A stretch of DNA of 64,000 bases from Pseudofrankia coriaricola (lineage in GTDB: Bacteria; Actinomycetota; Actinomycetes; Frankiales; Frankiaceae): positions 1 through 64,000 of the forward strand of contig NZ_MBLO01000025.1 of NCBI RefSeq assembly GCF_001854805.1, given 5' to 3'. How positions within the stretch are numbered: the stretch's first letter is position 1; the number at the start of each line of letters is the position of its first letter. The translations under genes were made by a program, and so were the position numbers. Positions 44,372-52,700 of this stretch are shown piece by piece. The notes beneath the pieces are model-generated. The model was given only the letters and a program-made list of their open reading frames with translations. It was not told where the DNA came from and made no database searches.

Positions 44372-45391
44372 TCACAGCTCGACCCAGCCGCCGTCGTCCC
44401 GGGAACGGCGGGCCGCCTCCCGCAGCCTGGTGACCGTGAGCAGGTCGTGCACGGTGGCGCCGCGGACCATCGCGGGGTCGCCCAGCTCGACGGCGCGCAC
44501 CAGCTCGTAGGCAGCCTCGACCAGACCGGGGCGCTCGGAGACCGGCGCGGGCGTCCAGACGGTGCGCACCCCGTTGTGGTCGGCCAGGCGGACCCGGCGG
44601 CCCTCGACGACGATCCGCCCCTGCTCACCACACAGCGTGAACGTCGCCTCGGCGAGCTTCCCGCCCATCCGCTCGTGCACCAGGACCGTCGCGCCACTGG
44701 TGGTCAGGAGCGCCAGGGTGACGGGGGCGGCCGCCGTGAGCCGGCGCGCCGGCATGCCCTCCGGGTCGGCACACACGGCCAGCACGTCGCCGCACCAGCG
44801 GCCGGTGAGGTCAAGGATCTCCGCCCGGCCCAGCGGCCCGGACGGCGCGCCCACGACCGTCATCTGGGTGAGGCGGCCGAGCGTGGGCACGGACGCCTGC
44901 ACGTGCCGGGCGGCCGGCCACGCCCGGTCGTCGAAGGCGACGACGTGGGCGAGGTCCGCGTCCTCGGCGACGTCGGCCACGGCGCGCAGCGCGGCCGGGT
45001 CGCCCGTCGCCGCCCGCACCATCAGCACGTGCAGGCCCGCCTCGGCCACTCGCCGGGCGATCAGATCCGACCCCGGCGGCGCCAGCTCTATGCACACGGC
45101 CTCGATCTCGTCCGACAGCAGCGCGGCCAGGTCGCTGTATGCCCGCGGCGCCTCGGCGTCGGCCGCCCAGGCCAGCGACTCCAACGGCTCGGGCGCGAGC
45201 AGGCCGACCACCTCCAGCCCGGCTTCCCGCAGCACCGACGCGGTCGCGCGTTCCGAACCGTCGGTGACCAGCGCGGCGACGACCGGCGGCCGGCCGGAGT
45301 CTGCCAGGCGCCTCGCCGCGCGCCGTCGCTCCCGCCAGGCCCGGGCGACCATGGGGTCGCGCGGGCCGACAAGCTCAGGCACGGTGGTCAT
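44372..45391 (-). CDS. Gfo/Idh/MocA-like oxidoreductase-fold protein
   Basis: 339 residues, ATG 45391. The N-terminal Rossmann-like half reads PPVVAALVTDGSERATASVLREAGLEVVGLLAPEPLESLAWAADAEAPRAYSDLAALLSDEIEAVCIELAPPGSDLIARRVAEAGLHVLMVRA. This has the strand-helix rhythm of Gfo/Idh proteins, but the GxGxxG nucleotide motif is not convincing. The second half (LTQMTVVGAPSGPLGRAEILDLTGRWCGDVLAVCADP, VHERMGGKLAEATFTLCGEQGRIVVEGRRVRL) matches the C-terminal alpha/beta domain. The ending TVHDLLTVTRLREAARRSRDDGGWVEL is typical. Because the cofactor motif is weak, it may be non-catalytic. Confidence 0.65.
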   Translation of the reverse strand: MTTVPELVGPRDPMVARAWRERRRAARRLADSGRPPVVAALVTDGSERATASVLREAGLEVVGLLAPEPLESLAWAADAEAPRAYSDLAALLSDEIEAVCIELAPPGSDLIARRVAEAGLHVLMVRAATGDPAALRAVADVAEDADLAHVVAFDDRAWPAARHVQASVPTLGRLTQMTVVGAPSGPLGRAEILDLTGRWCGDVLAVCADPEGMPARRLTAAAPVTLALLTTSGATVLVHERMGGKLAEATFTLCGEQGRIVVEGRRVRLADHNGVRTVWTPAPVSERPGLVEAAYELVRAVELGDPAMVRGATVHDLLTVTRLREAARRSRDDGGWVEL

Positions 45392-45518
45392 GGCTAGAGA
45401 TAGTGCCTCTGCCGGGTGCCCACACGAAGCCCGCTTGGCACGAGTCACGCCGACGAATCCTGGGCTGGCCGAGGCGCCCCGCGCCGCTGCCGGTCCGTCC
45501 GCGATCAAGGGGGACGTG

Positions 45519-46223
45519 ATGCCCGCCGAACCGCCGGCGTCCGGCCGAGGCTTCGCCACGGGCGCGCGGCCTCCGACCGCGGTCTCCGAGGGGCGCCCGG
45601 CCGGGGCAAGGCTGTTTGTGGCCGTGACACCGCCGGCTGAGGTGATCGAGGCGCTGGTCACGGCGGTCGGGCGGGCGCGGCCAGCGGCACCGGCACTGCG
45701 CTGGGTCGACGTGGAGCGGATCCACCTGACGTTGGCGTTCCTCGGCACGGTCGACGACGTGCTGCGCGAGGACCTGTCCGATCGGCTTGGCCGCGTCGCG
45801 CGCCGTCACCCTCCGGTCGCCGTGCAGCTGGCGGGGGCAGGCCGGTTCGGGCATCGGGTGCTGTGGGTAGGCGTCACCGGCGAGCTGGCCCCCCTGGCCG
45901 CCGGGGTGCGGCGGGCGGCGGCGAAGGCCGGGGTGGCCGGCCTCGACGATCGGCCGCTGCGCGCGCATCTGACGTTGGCGCGGGCGCGCGACGACCGGCG
46001 ATCGGGATGGGAGGACGGCCCCGGCCGGGCCGGTTCCGGGCGGGGGACGAGCGGCGTCGACCTGCGGCCCGTGCTGGCGGCGCTCGGCGAGCTGCCGGCC
46101 CTGGCCTGGACGGTCGACCGGTTCGATCTCATGAGGAGCGTGCTGGGCCGGCATCCGTACTACACCGTCGAGTCGACGTGGCCTCTGGACGGGGCCCGGC
46201 CCGGCGATGCCGATGATCGTTAA
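45519..46223 (+). CDS. thpR: RNA 2',3'-cyclic phosphodiesterase, 2H superfamily
   Basis: 234 residues, ATG 45519 with AAGGGGGA upstream. The 2H phosphoesterase fold has both catalytic HxTx motifs: HLTLAFLGTVDD and HLTLARARDD. They are separated by the expected about 85 residues containing VAVQLAGAGRFGHRVLWVGV. The protein ends DRFDLMRSVLGRHPYYTVESTWPL, typical of ThpR/LigT. About 30 N-terminal residues are non-conserved, and a Gly/Arg-rich loop (GPGRAGSGRGTSG) is inserted after the second motif. The biological substrate in bacteria is uncertain. Confidence 0.88.
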   Translation: MPAEPPASGRGFATGARPPTAVSEGRPAGARLFVAVTPPAEVIEALVTAVGRARPAAPALRWVDVERIHLTLAFLGTVDDVLREDLSDRLGRVARRHPPVAVQLAGAGRFGHRVLWVGVTGELAPLAAGVRRAAAKAGVAGLDDRPLRAHLTLARARDDRRSGWEDGPGRAGSGRGTSGVDLRPVLAALGELPALAWTVDRFDLMRSVLGRHPYYTVESTWPLDGARPGDADDR

Positions 46224-46656
46224 TCTCACTTTGTTCAGTCAAGTGGTAGAAAAGTGAATCACGACACACTGTGAAAGCGTTGGCGAGCGCGCTACACGTG
46301 TGTTTCCGTTGCTTTCGTGCTGAAGCCGGCCTATCTGGTCACCCGGGGCTACATCGACCTGCTCCGGGTCGCCTCCGCGGCCTGTCCGGTCCGCTGACGA
46401 CCCCGCCGCCCTAGCCGCCAGCCACCCTCCGTTCGCCCGCCTCGCCGGTTCCCGGCGTCGCGGCTGGACCGCCTCGCGCCGCCAGACCCGGCCGCGGACC
46501 CGCCCCCCGTGCCACGTCCGTCGACAACGGCCGGCGGCGGGCACGAGGCAGCCGTCCCTGGCCGGCGCGCCCGCCCCCACTTTCGAGCAGAACCCGTCGG
46601 CGGAGCCCTGCCACGCCGCCGCTCGTCCCATGCCGCATCCGCCTGAGGAGATCCGC
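46224..46656. other. Intergenic region with an AT-rich patch
   Basis: 433 bp. Bases 46220-46330 are markedly AT-richer than the rest (CTCACTTTGTTCAGTCAAG, GAAAAGTGAATCACG) and likely contain the promoter of the winged-helix gene. The remainder is GC-rich without a credible gene. Confidence 0.5.
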
Positions 46657-47250
46657 ATGTCGCCGCAGCCCGCCGCCGCTCCTGCCCCCCAGACCTCGCC
46701 GCGCGTACCCGCGCTCGCATCCATCCATACGGTCCGCCGCCCGGCGGGCCCGCCGGTCGACTCCACCGGTTCCGGGGCGCGCGCCCGTGCCGGTGTGCAG
46801 GCCAGCGCCACCGAGCGTTTTGATCTTCACCAGCTGAACCGTGGCTCCGCGGCCCTGCGGGCGCTGGCCGGGGCGGGAGCGGTCGCGCCGGGAGCCAGCG
46901 GCGCCTCGTCCGGGCCGGCGGGGGTGCCGGGCGGGCGCCGTGGGCTGATGGTCGACCGGTCCGCCTGGGCCGCCTGGCTCGACGGCGAGTTGCTGGACCT
47001 GACCTACCTCGAGTTCGAGGTGCTCGACTTCTTGGTCCGCCACCCCGGCCGCGTGTACTCCAGGGCGGCGCTGCTGCGTCACGTCTGGGGGCACCACGTC
47101 GAGGACGACCCCGGTCAGGCCGGCCGCACCGTCGACGTGCTGGTGACCCGGCTGCGCCGCAAGCTGGGGCCCGAGCACCGGATCCGGATCGAGACCGTCC
47201 GCCGGGTCGGCTATCGCTACCGTCCCGTCGCGGCCGACCTGCTCGGCTGA
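46657..47250 (+). CDS. Winged-helix (OmpR/PhoB C-terminal type) protein lacking a receiver domain
   Basis: 197 residues, ATG 46657 after GAGGAGATC. The first about 90 residues are Ala/Pro/Gly-rich with no fold. Residues 98-190 form a complete Trans_reg_C domain: LDLTYLEFEVLDFLVRHPGRVYSRAALLRHVWGHHVEDDPGQAGRTVDVLVTRLRRKLGPEHRIRIETVRRVGYRYRP, including the recognition helix RTVDVLVTRLRRKLG and the wing GYRYRP. There is no phospho-receiver domain, so control must come from abundance or a protein partner. Similar stand-alone winged-helix proteins occur in Streptomyces and Frankia. I cannot name the family. Confidence 0.75.
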   Translation: MSPQPAAAPAPQTSPRVPALASIHTVRRPAGPPVDSTGSGARARAGVQASATERFDLHQLNRGSAALRALAGAGAVAPGASGASSGPAGVPGGRRGLMVDRSAWAAWLDGELLDLTYLEFEVLDFLVRHPGRVYSRAALLRHVWGHHVEDDPGQAGRTVDVLVTRLRRKLGPEHRIRIETVRRVGYRYRPVAADLLG

Positions 47251-47593
47251 CGGCGCGGGCCGGGGCGGCCGGCTCCGGCGACGCCGAGTCAGCCACGGCC
47301 ACGGCCACGGCAGCGGGATCCTGGTCCAAATCACCCCGGGTTCTGGCTGCGTGGTGAGGTCCGGAACTGTTGGGTAGAGGTGTGAAACCGTCGACCGAGT
47401 TCACCGAACATCCTCCGGCCACGGGAGGTTTCGCGGTCGCGCGGACGTCGGTCGGGAAGGTGCCCATGGCGCTGAGTGCCGCCGAAGGCACGCACGACCG
47501 CCTGGCGCTCCGCGCGACGGTACCGGCGGCACAGGCGTGGACGCGCCCGCTGACGCGGATGTCAGGACACATCCATGGTGGGTGGGCTGCCCG
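47251..47593. other. Intergenic region upstream of the flavin reductase
   Basis: 343 bp. A 72-codon frame from GTG 47382 ends TGA at 47595-47597, overlapping the next ATG as ATGA. It has weak coding character and I do not call it a gene. No riboswitch was recognised. Confidence 0.45.
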
Positions 47594-48232
47594 ATGACGA
47601 ACGCGGACTTCCTGGCGGATGTCAACCCCGCGTTGACCCACGTGACCGGCGCGGCGCGGGACCCACGGCCGGTGGTGCTGGCCCGCCGCGAGCCGACCGC
47701 CGCGCCCACCGTCGATCCGGGGACGCTGCGGCGGGTCTTCCGCCGGCACGCGGCCGGCGTCGCGGTCGTCACCCTGACCGGGCCCGCCGGCCCGGTCGGG
47801 TTCACCGCGACGTCGGTCGCGTCGCTGTCGGCCACGCCGCCGCTGCTGTCGTTGTCGCTGTCGAGTACGTCGTCGTCCGCGCCCGCGATGCTGGCCGCCG
47901 AGACGCTGGTGGTGCATCTGCTCTCGTCGGACCACGAGGAGATCGCCCGGCGGTTCGCGACGAGCGGCGTCGACCGGTTCGCGCCGCCGGTCCGCTGGCG
48001 CGCACTGCCGACCGGCGAGCCGGTGCTGTCCGATGTCGCTGTCTGGCTGCGGGCGAGGATCGAACATCGGATCGCCGCCGGTGAGAGCTATCTCGTCGTC
48101 GCCGAGGTGGTGGACAGCTGGGTCGACCGGGCGGACGAGCCGCTTCTCTACCACGACGGCCGTTACGGCACGATCTCCGACATGCCCGCGCCGGACGCGG
48201 CGCCAGGACCGGACCCGGCCCCCGAGGGCTAG
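47594..48232 (+). CDS. Flavin reductase-like (HpaC/split-barrel FMN) protein
   Basis: 212 residues, ATG 47594. Conserved flavin reductase motifs: LRRVFRRHAAGVAVVTLTGPAGPVGFTATSVASLSATPPLLSLSLSSTSSSAPAM (the GFTATS FMN-binding segment), LVVHLLSSDHEEIARRFATSGVDRF and a late GRYGTI. It would supply reduced FMN to a monooxygenase or act alone on flavin. A two-component monooxygenase partner is not visible in the window. About 45 N-terminal residues precede the domain. Upstream alternative starts in the same frame are poor. Confidence 0.82.
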   Translation: MTNADFLADVNPALTHVTGAARDPRPVVLARREPTAAPTVDPGTLRRVFRRHAAGVAVVTLTGPAGPVGFTATSVASLSATPPLLSLSLSSTSSSAPAMLAAETLVVHLLSSDHEEIARRFATSGVDRFAPPVRWRALPTGEPVLSDVAVWLRARIEHRIAAGESYLVVAEVVDSWVDRADEPLLYHDGRYGTISDMPAPDAAPGPDPAPEG

Positions 48233-48265
48233 CTGCTCGGACTGCCCGCGAGGCGGTCAGACGGT

Positions 48266-48307
48266 CAGACGCCGGAGGTTCAGACGCCGGAGGTTCAGAC
48301 GCCGGAG
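48266..48307. repeat. 15-bp tandem repeat at the end of the DUF2530 gene
   Basis: CAGACGCCGGAGGTT occurs at 48266-48280 and 48281-48295, and partially at 48296-48307. It spans the gap between two convergent stop codons. Confidence 0.85.
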
Positions 48308-48654
48308 TGCGGCGCGGTCTGGCCGGCGTGGCGGAGGCGGTTGCGGCGGCGGATGACGATGACCAGTCCGAGCAGGCCGAGGCCGACGCCGCAGGCCGCC
48401 GTGGCAAGCCACCACAGATGTCCGTCCGCGCGCAGGTCATCGGCGAACGGCAGCATGATGATCAGAGCAACCAGCCAGGCCACCGTGCCGACGGCGACCG
48501 AGCCGACCCCGTCATGGGACAGGGGGGCGAGTCCGCCCGCGCCGTCGTCCGGACGAGGCTCGACGCCGTCCGGCCGTGAGGGTTCCTCCGATGGGCCATC
48601 CGGCTCCCGACCCGCCGCGCCGGCACCCTGGCTCGTCGTAGCATGCGCCTCCAC
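48295..48654 (-). CDS. DUF2530 membrane protein
   Basis: About 119 residues from GTG 48654. The DUF2530 domain is clear: LAPLSHDGVGSVAVGTVAWLVALIIMLPFADDLRADGHLWWLATAACGVGLGLLGLVIVIRRRNR. It has two membrane helices separated by a short Trp-containing loop and a basic tail. The frame continues to ATG 48795, but that would overlap the sulfotransferase-like gene by 55 bp and add only Pro/Ala/Arg residues. The function of the family is unknown. It lies downstream of the sulfotransferase-like gene on the same strand. Confidence 0.75.
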   Translation of the reverse strand: MEAHATTSQGAGAAGREPDGPSEEPSRPDGVEPRPDDGAGGLAPLSHDGVGSVAVGTVAWLVALIIMLPFADDLRADGHLWWLATAACGVGLGLLGLVIVIRRRNRLRHAGQTAPHSGV

Positions 48655-48740
48655 GTCGGCGACGTTACCCGGCGGCGCGGCCGGCGGCCGCGCTGGTGGC
48701 GCGCCGGCTCCAGGCACCGGCCGCTCGGGCCGGTGCGAGG

Positions 48741-49595
48741 TCAGATGTCCGCGGCGCGTGCCACGGGGGCCGGCCCGCCGGACGGCGTGAGCCATGCGCC
48801 GAAGGAACGGTGAGTCACCGACTCCAGCAGGCGTATGTCTTCCTGGAACAGCTCCACGGCCCGCGCACGCAGGTCGGGCGGTGGGCGGTCGGCCGACTGG
48901 CCGGGCTCGTCGGCCAGCCCGGCCCCCGTTCCGGCTCCGGCGGCGAGCTCGAAACGCGGATCACGGGCCGCGCCCTTGCGGACGCCGAGGAAGCCGCAGG
49001 CCCGGTCGAAGACGGCGGCCGGTCCGGCGACCAGGTCCGGATAGTGCACGAGCAGCACCTGGCCGGGGCTGTACAGGGTGTACAGCTTTCGCAGCTGGCC
49101 GCCGTAACGGCCCAGCTCCGCGTAGCGCCACGCCCAGCCGTAGCCGGCCCTGGCACGCTCCGGCTCGGCGAGCAACGCCGCGACAAAGTCGGCCAGCGGC
49201 TCTGTCCCAGTGGTCCGCGCGCGCCGCCAGGCGGCGTACGCCCGGTCGATCGGGTCGCGTAGCGCGACTAACAGCCGCGGATAGGCCGTGCACTCGTGTA
49301 ACCGCCGCTGTGCCGCGAAATCCGCGAGCAGGTACGGCGCCACGACGCCGTGGCGGCTCCCCGCCGGTACCGCCGGCCCATCCTCGACGCCGGTGGCCCC
49401 GTCGATCCCCCACGCGTCGCCGGCGGGTGCTCCCCCCGGCTCGCTGGGCGTCCGGTGCTGGTCCGCGGGCACCGCGGCCGCCGTTGCCTGCCGCGGAGCG
49501 GTCAGCCGCAGGCCTGGATGGCGAGCGAGCGTGGCGACGAGCCGCGTTCCGCCCGTCTCGGGCGGGGCGGCGACGACGAAGTCCGGCCGCGTCAT
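48741..49595 (-). CDS. Sulfotransferase-like protein
   Basis: 284 residues, ATG 49595. The pattern is that of PAPS-dependent sulfotransferases of the HSNST/aryl type. It opens with FVVAAPPETGGTRLVATLARHPGLRL at the position of the 5'-phosphosulfate loop (here ETGGTRL, less Lys-rich than normal). VAPYLLADFAAQRRLHE follows, then the 3'-phosphate motif region YPRLLVALRDPIDRAYAAWRRAR with the Arg-Asp-Pro core. Later come YAELGRYGGQLRKLYTLYSPGQVLLVHYPDLVAGPAAVFDRACGFLGV and a C-terminal helix DIRLLESVTHRSFGAWL. The P-loop lacks the usual Lys, so activity is uncertain. The acceptor is unknown. Confidence 0.75.
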   Translation of the reverse strand: MTRPDFVVAAPPETGGTRLVATLARHPGLRLTAPRQATAAAVPADQHRTPSEPGGAPAGDAWGIDGATGVEDGPAVPAGSRHGVVAPYLLADFAAQRRLHECTAYPRLLVALRDPIDRAYAAWRRARTTGTEPLADFVAALLAEPERARAGYGWAWRYAELGRYGGQLRKLYTLYSPGQVLLVHYPDLVAGPAAVFDRACGFLGVRKGAARDPRFELAAGAGTGAGLADEPGQSADRPPPDLRARAVELFQEDIRLLESVTHRSFGAWLTPSGGPAPVARAADI

Positions 49596-49737
49596 TCTCA
49601 CCCCCCGGCCCGTCCCTGACACATGATCGTAGCCCTGCCGACGGTACTCACCGTTGTCCATCAAGAAGATAGACAATTACGTCGAAGACCCGGATCGCCG
49701 CGCGCCATCGTCAGCCATCGCCACACCCGCCGGGCGG

Positions 49738-52700
49738 TCACCCGGATGGGGCGCTCCAGAGGGGGGCGATCGCCTCGTCGTCGAGGTCGTCCTCGGCGTC
49801 GCGGAAGGCCGTGCCGTCGGGGTCCCGCAGGGCCGCGGCCAGGGCGTGCCGGCGGTGCCAGGTGCCGGCCCGCCAGGCGAGCGCGCGGGCGAGCGCGTCG
49901 GTGCCGGCCGCGGCATCGACGTGGACCTCGCCGCCGATGCCGCCGACCACACGCCAGGGCGTGTGCGCCGGTCGGCCGGCGAGGTCGGCGACCACCAGCC
50001 GGGCGTGCTCGACGTACGGCGTGCCGTCCGGCGCCTGCCGCTCTGCCGTGTTGTAAGGACCATCGAGGACGGCGCAGTCGGCGGACGCCGACGCGAGTGG
50101 CACCCCGAGCACGTGGCCGATCTCGGCCGCCCGGTCGAGCGGCACCCGCAGCGGCGCCGCGTCGCCGAGCAGGGTGAGCAGGTCCGGGGCGTCCAGGACG
50201 ACGGCGTCGCGGGTGGGGACGACTCCCCGCGGGGTGCGCACCGTCAGCGGCGGGTCCAGCCGGCCGTCGGCGAGCCCACCGCCCGGCTCCCCGTCCGGGC
50301 CGGCGGCCAGCCGGGTCGCGGCGGTCACCGCGGCGACGTAGAGCGCCCTGGCGGACGGCCACGGAACGTCCCGGTCGACGTCACCGAGCCTGTCGAGCAG
50401 GTCGAGCACACCGGCGACGTCGCCGAGGACGTCGCCCAGGGTCAGGCGGCAGCCGAGCGCGCGCAGCAGCTCGGCGTCCACCCCGGGCAGCGGTGCCGCC
50501 GGGGCGAACAGCCCCGCGAGCAGCGGGTCGGCGCCGGGCAGCCGCAGCTCCGGCGGTGGCAGCCGGACCGTCCCGCCGCGGCCGCCGGCAAAGCCGAAGC
50601 CCTCCCGGTCATACCGGTCCCGGTCGTCGTAGTCGTCCTCGCCGGTGCCGCGGTCGGCATCGGCGTCGGCATCGGCGTCGGCGGCCGCGTCGGTGTCCCG
50701 CGCGCTCGCGATCGGCAGCAGCGCGTGCCGGGCGAGCCACCAACGGGTGTATGACGGCTCGTCGTCGAGCACGATCCCGCGCAGCGGCGGCTGAGCGAGC
50801 TCGGCGAGCGCCTCCGGCCAGGCAGCCGGATCCACCAGCTCCAGGTCGCGCACGGCGGCGAAGCCTGCGAGCACCACCGGAGCGCCGCGGCCGCCGGCGC
50901 GGGCCGCCGCGGCCCTCGCCGTCGCGAGCGCCGGCGACTCGACAGCCTCCTCGACCCAGGTGTCGCTGTCGTCGAGGTCGAGCAGCACGGGTTCGTCCGG
51001 GTCGAGCGTCACGTCGCTCGCGTAGAGCACCCCGAACGTGCGCAGCACGCCGACGGCCTCCAGCACGCTCGTCGACCAGGCGTCGGTGATCTCCGGTGCC
51101 AGGATGCCGAAAGGCGTGTCACCCGCGACCAGGCGGTCCAGTGGGCCGTCCGCGATCAGCAGCTCGGCGGACGGGACGAACTCGCTCTCGGTGTCCGGCA
51201 GGAGCAGCTCGCCGAGCCAGTCGAGCCCAGCGGCTGTGTCCGCCGGGCTCAGGTCCGCGTCGCGGACCAGCGCGAGCACGGCCGCGGCCAGCGCCAGCAG
51301 CTCCTCCGGGTCGTCGTCGGGGTCGGAGTCGACGACCGCCTCGTGTACCGCCGGGTCGCGCAGCACGCCGGCCGGCGTGCCCTCCACCGCCCCGAGGGTG
51401 CGCAGCGCGTCCCTGGCCGCACCGAGGCAGGCGTCCGGATGCACGACCCGCAGCGGCAGCCCGGAGGCGGCGAGCGCCATCACGTCCAGCCCCTCGGTGG
51501 GCAGCAGCACCCCGCGCGGCCCGGTGACCATCCGCACCCGCAGGGCCGGCCGATCGCCCACGGCGCCCGCCGCGCCGTCGGGATGGTCGCCGCCGTCGGC
51601 GACCGTCGCGACCGGCACCGGCAGGGCGCCGAGGGCATCCCGGTCCGGCGCTGTGATCAGAGCCGCGTACAGCGACGACCACCAGGCCGGGGGCCTGCGC
51701 AGGCCCGCGAGCACGTCCACCAGGCCGGCGCTGTCGAGCCGGCGCACGCCGAGCGCGTCCAGCGCGCGCCGCCAGTGCCGGGCGGCGTAGCGCGCCGGGA
51801 GCAGTCCCGCGACAGGGCTCTCCCGGGAGTCCTCGGCGGCAATCTCGGGACCCGGGGTTCCTGCTGGGCTGGAGGCGACGCCCTGGTCGGACACGACGGC
51901 CCCGCCAGCGGCCGGGGAGAGCAGGGCGGTCACGGCGTCGGTGGCCGGGCCGAGGTCGCAGACGACGCATTCTCGGCCGAGCCGGCCGCCCGGCATCATC
52001 CCGACCTCGGGCAGCATCCGCGCCACGGCGTCGCGCAGCCGGCCGTCCACGGGACCGGCGGGCAGCCCGGACGGCACCAGCTCCAGTGCCGCCAGCGGGT
52101 CCGGCGGGATCACGACCTGTTCGATCGGCTCCGCCGATCGAACAGGAACCCCGGGGTCCGCGCCGATCGGTGCGGGGCTGTGCCCTTCACCGGAGGCCGG
52201 GCCCGACGCCGCGAACGCGGCGAACAGGTCCTCGCCCCGGCCTTCGCCGTCGCCGCCCGGCGCGGGCGTGCCATCGGCCGTCGCATCGACATCGGCGTCG
52301 GCGGCACCCAGGTGGACGGCGAGGGCGACGACCGCCTCGGCGAGGCGGTCGGTCAGCCAGTCGCGCAGCGGCCCCGCGACCGTGTGCCGGCGGGAGGGCT
52401 CCAGCGGCAGCTCGACGCTGGCCAGTACCGGTAGGGACAGGGGCTCGTCGGTTGGCTGCGGCGCGCGGACCACCTTCGGGACAGACGCCGGCCAGCCGCG
52501 GTCGCGCACCATCGCGCGGGCCGCGTAACCGGTCCTCGCCCGCTCCTCGACGGGCCTGTCCGCGAGCAGCGCCGCCGGGATCGTGCCCCGGCGCACGCAG
52601 CCGCGCCAGCGTTCCCCGTCGAGCAGCGCGATCTCCAGCGCGGCGTCCAGCGGCATGTCCGCGGGATCGGCCGGGTCGCCGTGGTGGGCGTCGGCGATCG

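Noticed and set aside
47382-47597. Leader peptide or small gene overlapping the flavin reductase start as ATGA.
   Set aside because: The overlap is suggestive, but the translation is of low quality and I see no conserved motif. Comparison with orthologous loci would be needed.
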